From NCBI RefSeq assembly GCF_003437535.1, contig NZ_QSQT01000047.1, positions 1-21,817 on the forward strand: DNA of 21,817 bases. The letters are read 5' to 3'. The stretch comes from Phocaeicola plebeius. Lineage in GTDB: Bacteria > Bacteroidota > Bacteroidia > Bacteroidales > Bacteroidaceae. Shown piece by piece: positions 8,660 to 16,857 of this stretch. The first letter of the stretch is position 1; each line of letters begins with the position of its first letter. The notes under the pieces are model-generated. The model was not told the origin of the DNA and ran no database searches. It saw nothing but the letters and a program-made list of their open reading frames with translations. Position numbers and translations under genes: made by a program.

Positions 8660-9799
8660 TTATTTATATAATCCTTTTTGTTTCATTTCCTCAATAGAAG
8701 ATTCATATCTATCTTCCTGTATCTCCTGCTCGTTTACCCATTCTGCAAATTTGCCTATGCCATCTTTAAAGCTCCATTTGGGTTCAAATCCAAGTATCGT
8801 TCTGGCAGCAGTGATATCTGCGAAATTGTGTCGTATATCTCCTAAACGGTAATTGCCAGAAATGCATATCGGAACTTTTATTCCATATTTCTCAATCAAT
8901 GTATTAGCGACAGTCAATACGTCTGTTGCAACCCCTGTTCCTACATTGAATACATGACCGTTTGCTTCTTCCTTCTCTATACCAAGTATAGTGGCATCTA
9001 CTACATCATCAATATATACGAAATCTCTTGTTTCTTTTCCATCCTCAAATATATTAATTTCATTACCGTTTTTAATACGGGTTGAGAAAATAGATAAGAT
9101 ACCTGTGTATGGGTTTGAAAGTGATTGTCCAGGTCCATATACATTCTGATATCTGTATGATACTGCAGCAATACCGATTGAAGGGCAAACCAAATGAACT
9201 AGCTGTCCTTGTACTTGTTTTGTAATTCCGTAAACAGATGTTGGATGAATCGTTGAATCTTCTGTAGTTCCAACAAGTTTTAATGGCATATTGCATCCTG
9301 GATACTTTACTTCAAAATCTCCTTTTGCCATGTCGGCATCAGCACGTTCAGTCGGATACACATATGCCTCTTTTTCTTCACTATAATATCTTCCTTCTCC
9401 ATATATTGCTCTTGATTCCGCAACTATCACCTTCTTGACGCTATGTTTGGTATTAGTCAGAATGTCAAGTAACAATGCTGTTCCACCTATGTTTACATTG
9501 ACATATTTCTGTATTTCATACATTGACTGTCCAGTTCCTGTTTCTGCGGCAAGATGAACTACGCATTCTACACCTTCCAAAGCTTTTATCCAGTCTTCTT
9601 TTGATGTTACAGATCCTTTTATAAATCTCACCTTGTCTTTAATAGATTTATATAAAGGAGATGTTATTTCAGGATTTTTACCATGGATTTGTTTTGAAAG
9701 GTTATCCATAACTGTAACCTTATAACCTTTATCCATTAATTTCAATGCAAGGTTTGAACCAATAAAACCAGCTCCACCTGTAATGAGAATACTTTTCAT
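8660..9799 (-). CDS. NAD-dependent epimerase, resembles dTDP-L-rhamnose 4-epimerase
   Basis: The 379-residue protein is an extended SDR. It starts with ILITGGAGFIGSNLALKL (GxxGxxG) and carries the catalytic residues in VAESRAIYGEGRY and SVYGITK (YxxxK). The segment YRYQNVYGPGQSLSNPYTG followed by EDGKETRDFVYIDDVV is typical of NDP-hexose 4-epimerases. An insertion between the two active-site strands (about residues 150-185, with FEVKYPGC) and the QIHG near residue 38 recall WbiB-type dTDP-L-rhamnose 4-epimerases, which make dTDP-6-deoxy-L-talose. No dTDP-rhamnose genes lie in the window, so any such donor would have to come from elsewhere in the genome. The coding region is a little richer in GC than its neighbours. 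General function is sure; substrate is inferred. Confidence 0.75.
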   Translation of the reverse strand: MKSILITGGAGFIGSNLALKLMDKGYKVTVMDNLSKQIHGKNPEITSPLYKSIKDKVRFIKGSVTSKEDWIKALEGVECVVHLAAETGTGQSMYEIQKYVNVNIGGTALLLDILTNTKHSVKKVIVAESRAIYGEGRYYSEEKEAYVYPTERADADMAKGDFEVKYPGCNMPLKLVGTTEDSTIHPTSVYGITKQVQGQLVHLVCPSIGIAAVSYRYQNVYGPGQSLSNPYTGILSIFSTRIKNGNEINIFEDGKETRDFVYIDDVVDATILGIEKEEANGHVFNVGTGVATDVLTVANTLIEKYGIKVPICISGNYRLGDIRHNFADITAARTILGFEPKWSFKDGIGKFAEWVNEQEIQEDRYESSIEEMKQKGLYK

Positions 9800-9803
9800 A
9801 TTT

Positions 9804-10403
9804 TTAATCTATAAATTCACCTTTATAATTTGTTTTTTTCCAAATTTGTGTAGAATAATCATAACGTTTAATTATTTTGGCAGGAGAACCTACAGCAACA
9901 CAATAGTCAGGAATATCATGTATTACAACACTGTTCGCTCCTATAACGCACTGTTTGCCTATTTTAGCACCAATAACACATACATTTTCACCCAACCAAC
10001 TTCCAGCTCCAATTATAACCTCTTTTTTTTGTATTATGGGTTGTTGCTTTATTGGAATATTAATATCTTCATAACAATGTAAATTATCAGAAATATATAC
10101 CCTGTCAGCAGTAAGTACGTTTTCTTCAATAATTATACTTTTTGTTGCATATATGTGATTGAAATGTCCTATATTTACACCATCTTTTATTTCTAATTTA
10201 CAATTATCATAACCCGTTAATGGCATGGCTGCTAACCATGTTTTATATTCTATAATTACTTTGTTGCCTATATAAATTCTCTTTTTACCATCTATTTTTA
10301 ATGGACTTGTTATTATTGATTTTCTCCCAAAAGAGCCCATTAAAAATTTATATAAACGAGCCTTAATTCTATTATTGATAAATTTTATAATTCTTCTTAT
10401 CAT
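9804..10403 (-). CDS. Left-handed beta-helix acetyltransferase (WbbJ/CatB type)
   Basis: The 199-residue protein shows hexapeptide-repeat turns from about residue 45: IYIGNKVIIEYK, VNIGHFNHIYA, VIIGAGSWLGENVCVIGAKIGKQCVIGANSVV. It ends with the family signature VAVGSPAKIIKRYD. Such enzymes transfer acetyl from acetyl-CoA to a sugar hydroxyl, and sometimes to an amine. It lacks the N-terminal Rossmann domain (GGxGHA) found in PglD/LegH-type sugar N-acetyltransferases, so I read it as an O-acetyltransferase for the capsule repeat. It lies 16 bases after the flippase gene and 4 bases before the epimerase gene. It could supply the missing N-acetylation in the legionaminic pathway, but its fold and position make that less likely. 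Confidence 0.8.
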   Translation of the reverse strand: MIRRIIKFINNRIKARLYKFLMGSFGRKSIITSPLKIDGKKRIYIGNKVIIEYKTWLAAMPLTGYDNCKLEIKDGVNIGHFNHIYATKSIIIEENVLTADRVYISDNLHCYEDINIPIKQQPIIQKKEVIIGAGSWLGENVCVIGAKIGKQCVIGANSVVIHDIPDYCVAVGSPAKIIKRYDYSTQIWKKTNYKGEFID

Positions 10404-10419
10404 ATATAAAGCTATATAT

Positions 10420-11658
10420 TTATTTTATAATCGATTTCCATCTTAGTATAATGTAAAAAAAATACACAAAAAATACTATACTATAAAGTATACTTCTTAC
10501 TATACAAATACTTTCTAGGCTAAAATGATTATAATGGTATATTATGCCTATAGTCACTACAAAAGATATTGTTGTTAATAGATCAATGCATAATATTAAA
10601 TTTAGCTTTAAAGAAGCATTGAGAATTTGTGTAAAGACATATGTCATAGAATTCATAACAATACCAGGTAAGTAGTAATAAACGTAACATATATTTTTTA
10701 TATGATTGGGGAAAATTAATACCACAATGTTTTCAAATAGTGTTGAGGTTCCTAACACTAATAGAACATTATAAGTAAAAAAAGCTATAGTATTGTTTTT
10801 TATTATTTTTTTGAATAAAGGAATATCTTTATCGTTATATGATTTTATTATTTTAGGGAAAAAGATATTATTTATTGAGTTTGGAATTAGTAATGATAAA
10901 GTATTAAATAAAGATACTAAATAAAAATTCCCCAATGCCTCTGTTCCAAGAATCTTTGCTATGGACCATCTTTCTACTTGTAGATTAATCATGAAGAATA
11001 TTCCAGATAAAAAAGGTATAAAGCCCACTGATAGAATTTTCTTTACAAGATTTATGTTAAAGTTGAAAGCACTAAATCTTAATTCTGGGACTTTTATTAT
11101 TACAATGGCTGCAAATATTATAGGTTGTATAATCGTTACAAACAAAGCTGCATTTATCCCACAATAAAACACCGATGGTAGAAATAATAAAGATATAAAT
11201 ACAGATATTAAGTTAAGTATATTGATAGTCAATAATTTACCCAATGCTATTAAGGAATTCATTAGCCAGTTGTTTAGAAGCATTATTAATCCACCTATAA
11301 GTGATACGATTAATATATTTTTTGATAAAACTAAATCAATTCCTGTAAGATATGAAATAAAATATAAAATGAAAACTATTCCACTTATAACGACAATATA
11401 ACTATATACAAGATTGTTTACATTATTTTTCTCTTCAGAATTTTCATAACATAATAGACGAAATCCTCCATTAAATAGACCTAATTGGAGAAAACTTAAA
11501 AATTGCATTAATGTTAAAGAAAGGCTAATTATACCAAGATCCTCCATGTTCAGCCATCGCATAAATACGAAAGATCTGACAAAACCTACTAAACTTACAA
11601 AAATGTTTGTAACAATGTAAAGTAATGACTGATTTATGTTGATTTTAAATGTTTTCAC
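10420..11658 (-). CDS. wzx: Polysaccharide repeat-unit flippase (Wzx)
   Basis: This 412-residue protein is hydrophobic over its whole length, with about 12 predicted membrane helices. The opening SLLYIVTNIFVSLVGFVRSFVF and MRWLNMEDLGIISLSLTLMQ match the first helices and loop of the MATE-like Wzx exporters. The middle helices carry the usual few charged residues, as in NLQVERWSIAKILGTEALGNFYL. Wzx moves undecaprenyl-diphosphate-linked repeat units across the inner membrane before Wzy acts. The start overlaps the end of the preceding glycosyltransferase gene by 14 bases. No other flippase is in the window, so this locus uses the Wzx/Wzy route and not an ABC transporter, despite the KpsC-like neighbour. 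Confidence 0.9.
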   Translation of the reverse strand: MKTFKININQSLLYIVTNIFVSLVGFVRSFVFMRWLNMEDLGIISLSLTLMQFLSFLQLGLFNGGFRLLCYENSEEKNNVNNLVYSYIVVISGIVFILYFISYLTGIDLVLSKNILIVSLIGGLIMLLNNWLMNSLIALGKLLTINILNLISVFISLLFLPSVFYCGINAALFVTIIQPIIFAAIVIIKVPELRFSAFNFNINLVKKILSVGFIPFLSGIFFMINLQVERWSIAKILGTEALGNFYLVSLFNTLSLLIPNSINNIFFPKIIKSYNDKDIPLFKKIIKNNTIAFFTYNVLLVLGTSTLFENIVVLIFPNHIKNICYVYYYLPGIVMNSMTYVFTQILNASLKLNLILCIDLLTTISFVVTIGIIYHYNHFSLESICIVRSILYSIVFFVYFFYIILRWKSIIK

Positions 11659-13123
11659 AGTTACAGTAAGTATCTATATGATTCAAATAATATACTAAAT
11701 CTTGTGCTATTTTGACTCCATTGCTTTCTTGGTCTATATTTAATTTTTCTGCTCTATTACAAAAGAAATCGATATATCCTTTATGAGAAGATTTTATTAG
11801 TGCAAAAATATAAGGATAGAGGTCATCATCTGATTTAAAACAATCATTAACTCTCTTATATACTTCTTCTCTAATGTCCTTTACGTTTTGAATCAAAGAA
11901 ACTCTATGATGGAAAGAATATTGGTTTTTTGCAAAGCAATAAACTTGTTTCCCTAATAGTAAACCTTCAAAACCAGCTGTACCATTTATAGTAAAAACAC
12001 CTATTGCATTTTTAATGAGAACTTTACCTGGAATAGATTGGTGTATTAATCTTATATTGGGTACTTTTAATAATCTCTCATAGTCTACAGCATCACGATA
12101 TGCATATTCATGTGGATGATCTTTTACATAAAGAAATGTTCCTGGAGGAATAGATGCTGCAATATTTTGAATCAGTTTTACTTGATTCTCATATATTCCA
12201 TCTCCTAAATATAAGACGGTAGCTTCAGGCTCAAGATGAAATGAGTAGTAATAATATTTTTCATTTTGAGGCAGCTCTACCTCAAAATGAATATTTCTAT
12301 TTTTATATTCTTTTATGTTACGTATTTTATTTTGAGATATATTTTGTTTTGAAATCCAGTAATCAATATTATTCTTTATTTTGTCATACCTGTCATGACA
12401 TATTAATAGCTTTATGCGTGTTTTGATATCCCTTATATATAATATTAATCTGCTTTTATCTTCTTGTATATTTCCACCGAAAAATACAGAGAAATCTTTT
12501 CTGAATTTTTCTAATAGTTTTTTGCATCGTTCAATATTAATATATTCCTTATGCGATTGAAAATATTTATAATAATATTCAAACTCATTATATGAAAAAT
12601 CATCTCCTTCAGCAAAAGCGAAAGTGTATTCATTTGTATCATTGTAATTGGCAATTTGATATAAATAATGACCTCCATAATGCTTACATAGAAGTGCAGC
12701 TATGTGATTGATACATAATGAACAAGGTTCATGTAAGAATATATCTACATGATTATCTGTTAGAATTTTATTCCAAATCAGATAATGTGATTGTGCCGAC
12801 AATAAAGCTTCATTATATTTTAAAATGGAGTAACCTCTATCACTTTGTATAGAACCATTTAAATTAAATCTACCATTGCTATTCTTTATGATAATCTCAT
12901 CAAGATTTTTTATAAGATTATAATCCAATGTCTGTTTGTCTATTATTTCATTAAATAGTGAAGAATAGTTTATACAATCATTTATATTATTCTCATGTAA
13001 TATATTTTCCTCGACTGATGAGTATGCCACATGAATTTGTTTTATGTCATCTGGTAAATTCTTAGCTATTGATATATATAAGTATGTGAGTTCACATCTA
13101 TGGAAGAATAGTATTGTTTTCAT
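11645..13123 (-). CDS. Capsule-synthesis glycosyltransferase, KpsC/KpsS-like (candidate nonulosonic acid transferase)
   Basis: The 492-residue protein resembles the Capsule_synth family that includes the KpsC/KpsS Kdo transferases. The key region in the second half has YYYSFHLEPEATVLYLGDG followed by ENQVKLIQNIAASIP, FLYVKDHPHEY, IRLIHQSIPGKVLIKNA and VFTINGTAGFEGLLLGK followed by QVYCF. The HLEPE, KxHP and NGTxGxEGL motifs mark the CMP-sugar-binding half of these enzymes. The N-terminal half (residues 1-290) is poorly conserved and includes FLHEPCSLCINHIAALLCKHYGG. The gene comes directly after the CMP-nonulosonate genes, with 15 bases between. Known family members use CMP-Kdo; use of a CMP-legionaminic acid-like donor is my inference from position and motifs. 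The family assignment rests on motif memory only. Confidence 0.65.
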   Translation of the reverse strand: MKTILFFHRCELTYLYISIAKNLPDDIKQIHVAYSSVEENILHENNINDCINYSSLFNEIIDKQTLDYNLIKNLDEIIIKNSNGRFNLNGSIQSDRGYSILKYNEALLSAQSHYLIWNKILTDNHVDIFLHEPCSLCINHIAALLCKHYGGHYLYQIANYNDTNEYTFAFAEGDDFSYNEFEYYYKYFQSHKEYINIERCKKLLEKFRKDFSVFFGGNIQEDKSRLILYIRDIKTRIKLLICHDRYDKIKNNIDYWISKQNISQNKIRNIKEYKNRNIHFEVELPQNEKYYYYSFHLEPEATVLYLGDGIYENQVKLIQNIAASIPPGTFLYVKDHPHEYAYRDAVDYERLLKVPNIRLIHQSIPGKVLIKNAIGVFTINGTAGFEGLLLGKQVYCFAKNQYSFHHRVSLIQNVKDIREEVYKRVNDCFKSDDDLYPYIFALIKSSHKGYIDFFCNRAEKLNIDQESNGVKIAQDLVYYLNHIDTYCNCENI

Positions 13124-13138
13124 TATGATTTAATATAA

Positions 13139-14188
13139 CTACTTTATGTGTTTAGCAATCTCTTTAGCTCTTTCCAGTTCATCATGCTGACCAATATCAA
13201 TCCAATACCCAGAAATGGGATATCTGATTACTTTATAATTGTTATTTATAAGGCTTGACATAAAATCAGTTGCATTATAGAACTTATTCTCTGGAATTAA
13301 TTTTAATAATTCTTTTTTTATTAAATATATTCCAGCATTGGCATAATAGCTGATTGTAGGTTTTTCTGTTACTCCCTTGATATTTCTTCCTTCAAGGTTG
13401 AACACTCCGTATGGTACTTTTACTATATATGGAACTGCTGCTACACTCATGTCAGCATCATGCTCTTTAAAATGTAAGTAGAAATCCTCATAATCTATAT
13501 TTGTAAATAAATCAGAGTTCATTACCAATATAGTATCATTATAGAATGATACTACGAACTTAATGCTGCCGATAGTACCTAAATATTTAGGTTCTTTTAC
13601 AGTATTAATTTTAATTCCGTCTCTTTTTTCTTTGAAATGTTCTTCTAATTGTTCCCCTAAATAGTTTACAGTAACAAAAATATTTTTGATTCCATATGAA
13701 ATCAGACTATCTATGTTATAATCTATAATGCACTTTTCACCTACTTTTATCAGTGGCTTGGGAGTTTTCTCTGTCAAAGGCCTTAATCTTTCTCCTTTTC
13801 CTCCAGCCATCAAAACGGCATCAACGGGTAACAGAGTCTTATATTTTTCAAGGTTTATTATTTCATATATTTGATTGTTCTCGTCTAATACGGGTACAAG
13901 TTTCATTTTAAGTTCACGTTGTATGTGTATGTTTTTCACATCGTCATTTACGTTCTTTCTAAGAAAGTTGAAATTGCGATGTACAGCTTTTTCAACAGTT
14001 TCAGTAACACTTATACCTTTAATTAGAGCCCTTCTGATATCTCCGTCGGTCAAAGATCCTATTACTTTGTTCTCAGAATCTACGACAAATAATACTAATG
14101 GCCCCTCATGTATATTGTTAATTCTGTTAAGAGCGTCTAGAATAGTAAAACTATTTAATATTATATGTCTATCTTCCATATCCTTCAT
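13139..14188 (-). CDS. ptmE: CBS-domain sugar-1-phosphate nucleotidyltransferase (PtmE-like)
   Basis: The 349-residue protein is a fusion. Residues about 8-118 form a pair of CBS domains (VFVVDSENKVIGSLTDGDIRRAL is one core; LVPVLDENNQIYEIINLEKY the other). Residues about 122-349 form a nucleotidyltransferase with AVLMAGGKGERLRPLTEKTPKPL holding the G-x-G-x-R-L nucleotide signature and ILVMNSDLFTNIDYEDF holding the metal-binding aspartate. In Campylobacter jejuni PtmE, with the same layout, makes the GDP-amino-sugar that feeds legionaminic acid synthesis. The gene starts 20 bases inside the end of the LegF gene, so the two are likely translationally coupled; a second Met at codon 4 is an alternative start. 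The nucleotide used cannot be proved from sequence. Confidence 0.75.
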   Translation of the reverse strand: MKDMEDRHIILNSFTILDALNRINNIHEGPLVLFVVDSENKVIGSLTDGDIRRALIKGISVTETVEKAVHRNFNFLRKNVNDDVKNIHIQRELKMKLVPVLDENNQIYEIINLEKYKTLLPVDAVLMAGGKGERLRPLTEKTPKPLIKVGEKCIIDYNIDSLISYGIKNIFVTVNYLGEQLEEHFKEKRDGIKINTVKEPKYLGTIGSIKFVVSFYNDTILVMNSDLFTNIDYEDFYLHFKEHDADMSVAAVPYIVKVPYGVFNLEGRNIKGVTEKPTISYYANAGIYLIKKELLKLIPENKFYNATDFMSSLINNNYKVIRYPISGYWIDIGQHDELERAKEIAKHIK

Positions 14189-14861
14189 TTATTAACAACT
14201 CAGCAAATTTCCAGTCTAACATCGTATCAAGGTCTAATGACGACATCTCATCCATTTCTATTGCTCCTATTTTGGTAAACGAGTTGTAGCTGCATTTTCT
14301 TAGGGCTTCGACATCCATAATATAAACGGCACCATTATATTCATATACCTTAGGAGCATCTTGTCTTCTTTGGTAATTCCCGTCACCCTTAGATTGGTAT
14401 AAATACCCTTGGTTATTTAATTCAAAGCAATCATAGTATGGGTTAGATGAAGCTGATTTTACAGAAACTATCATTTCGTATTTATCAGAATAAGCTTCAA
14501 TACACCTCTTCACATCATCGGCTTTGCGAAAAGGAGATGTCGGTTGTAATAATATTATGGTATCATAATAGGTTCCTTTTGCAGCATAATGGTTTATTGC
14601 ATGCATAATTACCTCATATGTGCCGGCTTGGTCTGATGCCAATTCTTCAGGTCTTTTGAAAGGAACTTTTAATCCATAGTCTTCTACTACTTTTATTATG
14701 TCATCATCATCAGTTGTTACACATATATTATCATCAGTGGTCAGCTTCCTGGCTACATCTATGGAGTAACATATCAATGGCTTACCATTAAGTTCCTTAA
14801 TGTTTTTGTGCGGAATACCTTTACTGCCGCCTCTGGCTGGAATTATATATAAAGCATTCAT
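14169..14861 (-). CDS. legF: CMP-legionaminic acid/CMP-nonulosonate synthetase (LegF/NeuA-like)
   Basis: The 230-residue protein is a cytidylyltransferase that activates a nonulosonic acid with CTP for transfer. The N-terminus IIPARGGSKGIPHKNIKEL (residues about 7-25) is the family signature with the CTP-binding RGGSKGIPxKN. Later come IICYS-like helix IC YSIDVA, VTTDDDDI, the acceptor-side ILLQPTSPFRKADDVKRCI and the final SSLDLDTMLDWKFAE with metal-site aspartates. The length is normal for NeuA-type enzymes without an extra esterase domain. It starts two bases after the LegI gene. Distinguishing legionaminate from N-acetylneuraminate relies on the neighbours LegB, LegC and LegG. Confidence 0.85.
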   Translation of the reverse strand: MNALYIIPARGGSKGIPHKNIKELNGKPLICYSIDVARKLTTDDNICVTTDDDDIIKVVEDYGLKVPFKRPEELASDQAGTYEVIMHAINHYAAKGTYYDTIILLQPTSPFRKADDVKRCIEAYSDKYEMIVSVKSASSNPYYDCFELNNQGYLYQSKGDGNYQRRQDAPKVYEYNGAVYIMDVEALRKCSYNSFTKIGAIEMDEMSSLDLDTMLDWKFAELLINEGYGR

Positions 14862-14863
14862 TT

Positions 14864-15865
14864 TTAAATTCTTATAGGCTCATCAATCTTGTAATCATGT
14901 TTAGCCTCGGTGCCAACAATTAAATCCCAGTATACCGCACTTAAGCCTTGTTCAGCACGCTTTATAATCAGGTTTTTTTCTGTTAGTTTTTCACCTTTTT
15001 TTATATTTGTTTTGGCTAATATAACTTTAAGTACTACTTTTGAAATATTTTTCTCACTTTCATTAGGCTCCTTTACTCCATTACCCAAAGCTTGCTCAAT
15101 ATTTCTTATCTTCAGAACCATATCTTTTAGCTCCTCAGGTTCAAGTGAAGCAGAATGGTCAGGGCCTTCCATTTTTTTGTCTAATGTAAAATGTTTTTCA
15201 ATTATCTCTGCTCCCAATGCAACTGCAGCGACAGGCACTTCTACTCCTAATGTATGATCAGAATATCCAATCTTACACTTTAAAGCTTCCTTTATGGTTA
15301 ACATGGCTTTCAAGTTTACTTCATTCATTGGACATGGATAATTTGTTGTACAATGTAATATTGATATGTCACTTACTCCAGCTTCTTTAAGAATGTCATA
15401 AGCAAAAGAAACGTCTTTCATATTTGACATACCAGTAGACAGTATTATTGGTAATCCTTTACTTGCAGTATATCTCAAGAACGGTACATTATTAATGTCT
15501 CCAGAACCTAGTTTTATAAATGGCATACCCAAATCACATAGAAAATCAAGAGATTCTGGTTCATCAGCAGTAGATAAAAATTGGATTCCTATATCATCAC
15601 AATATTTTTTTATTACCTTAAAATCATTATATGATAATTCTAGTTTCTTTAACATGTCATACTGACTTTCTTCAATTTGAAGATTTTTTTTCTGATATTC
15701 AGCCATCTCAGTATTTTTAGAAATTATAAGTTCAGTCTTCCATGTCTGAAACTTTATGGCATCTACCGCACTTTCTTTTGCCGCATCACAAAGCTTTAAT
15801 GCCAAATCAAGTTTACCATTATGATTTACACCTGCTTCTGCTATTATATAAGTTTTTTTAGTCAT
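14864..15865 (-). CDS. legI: Nonulosonic acid synthase (LegI/NeuB family)
   Basis: The 333-residue protein condenses a hexosamine-type sugar with phosphoenolpyruvate to give a nine-carbon acid. The barrel domain (residues about 1-265) shows YIIAEAGVNHNGKLDLALKL, VDAIKFQTWK, FIKLGSGDINN, ILSTGMSNMKDV, LHCTTNYPCP and IGYSDHTLGVEVPVAA, then IIEKHFTLDKKMEGPDHSAS with the metal-binding histidines. The C-terminal part (about 275-333) is the antifreeze-like SAF domain that closes the active site. The motifs are complete, so the enzyme should be active. It overlaps the end of the ATP-grasp gene by eight bases, which links the two genes in translation. Legionaminate type is inferred from LegC and LegG, not from this protein. 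Confidence 0.88.
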   Translation of the reverse strand: MTKKTYIIAEAGVNHNGKLDLALKLCDAAKESAVDAIKFQTWKTELIISKNTEMAEYQKKNLQIEESQYDMLKKLELSYNDFKVIKKYCDDIGIQFLSTADEPESLDFLCDLGMPFIKLGSGDINNVPFLRYTASKGLPIILSTGMSNMKDVSFAYDILKEAGVSDISILHCTTNYPCPMNEVNLKAMLTIKEALKCKIGYSDHTLGVEVPVAAVALGAEIIEKHFTLDKKMEGPDHSASLEPEELKDMVLKIRNIEQALGNGVKEPNESEKNISKVVLKVILAKTNIKKGEKLTEKNLIIKRAEQGLSAVYWDLIVGTEAKHDYKIDEPIRI

Positions 15866-16856
15866 GATAATCTCTTAAAAGATCCTTTTCGTTTACTATT
15901 ACTACATCATCATACATCAACATCAATACACCTTCTTCATAATTACCTATTTGCGATATATTCTCAATTCCTTTAATGTTATTTACTATCATAGACACGA
16001 AATCAACTCCTGCTCCAAAAGCATGTAAATAAGCACCACCGAACCTAGGATTAATTTCTGAAAGATAATAATTACCATCTTTATAAAAAAAGTCCATGTC
16101 ACACGGTCCATATAATTCAAGTACAGAACAAACCTCCTTTATGAAATCAAAAAGTTTATTATCTTTAAAAGATATAGTTTTACTTGCTCCTCCTATACGA
16201 GTCTCTATCTTCTTCTTTAGAAAAGCTGCAACAGGTTTCCTGCTTATGCAGTCTACATATACATCAGCATCACAATCACCTCCTGCCATATATTCTTGAA
16301 TTATATAATCAAATTTATTTTCAGACCATAGTATTTCTAATTCTTCTATCGTATTAACTTTTTGTGCTCCAACACTTCCACTTCCACTTATAGGCTTTAT
16401 AAATACAGGGAAGGCAATCTCTTTGTTATGTAATGCCTTTTTGAATTTATGTATATCATTAAAAGTTAATACAGTTCTTATACCTTTTAGTTTTAGATAT
16501 TCAAACATAGCAAATTTGTTAAAACACAGATATGCTGTATTAGCAGAAGGACAAAGAGGCAGTATTCCTTTTGATATAAATAAATCTCTATTTTTAGAAA
16601 GAATCTCTATCTCTGGATCAATAAACGTTGTTATTGCTTTTATATTCTCTTTTTCACATATTTCAAGAACTGATTCAATATATTTTCCATCATAAATTTT
16701 AGGAACAACATATTGTTTATCTGCTAAAAATAGTGCTGGAGCAACCGACCAATTATCAGTTGCTATAACATTACCACTCCCAGATAGACTTTTCCTAAAA
16801 TCTTTCATCAATCTACCTCTTCTACCTACATTGCAACATAAAATATTATTTTCCAT
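15858..16856 (-). CDS. ATP-grasp ligase inside the nonulosonic acid cassette
   Basis: The 332-residue protein is a CarB-like ATP-grasp enzyme, a fold that joins a carboxylate to an amine through an acyl-phosphate. The N-terminal pre-ATP-grasp domain begins ILCCNVGRRGRLMKDFRKSL, with FIDPEIEIL near residue 79. The ATP site is visible as FPVFIKPISGSGSVGAQKV (about 149-167), EYMAGGDCDADVYVD (188-202) and the metal-binding SEINPRFGGAYLHAFGAG (266-283). The catalytic apparatus looks intact. It follows the PLP-enzyme gene with one base between them and overlaps the LegI gene by eight bases. A role in adding an amide-linked group to the nonulosonic acid or its precursor is inferred from that position. 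Substrates are unknown. Confidence 0.8.
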   Translation of the reverse strand: MENNILCCNVGRRGRLMKDFRKSLSGSGNVIATDNWSVAPALFLADKQYVVPKIYDGKYIESVLEICEKENIKAITTFIDPEIEILSKNRDLFISKGILPLCPSANTAYLCFNKFAMFEYLKLKGIRTVLTFNDIHKFKKALHNKEIAFPVFIKPISGSGSVGAQKVNTIEELEILWSENKFDYIIQEYMAGGDCDADVYVDCISRKPVAAFLKKKIETRIGGASKTISFKDNKLFDFIKEVCSVLELYGPCDMDFFYKDGNYYLSEINPRFGGAYLHAFGAGVDFVSMIVNNIKGIENISQIGNYEEGVLMLMYDDVVIVNEKDLLRDYHD

Positions 16857-16857
16857 A

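Noticed and set aside
9804..10403. The hexapeptide acetyltransferase as the missing LegH
   Set aside because: It lacks the N-terminal Rossmann domain of the PglD/LegH group and lies among assembly genes rather than in the nonulosonic acid cassette; a sugar O-acetyltransferase fits better.
14169..15865. Reading the pathway as ordinary sialic acid (Neu5Ac) synthesis
   Set aside because: NeuA- and NeuB-type genes alone would allow it, but the adjoining dehydratase and LegC-type aminotransferase build a 6-deoxy-diamino sugar, which fits legionaminic-type acids instead.
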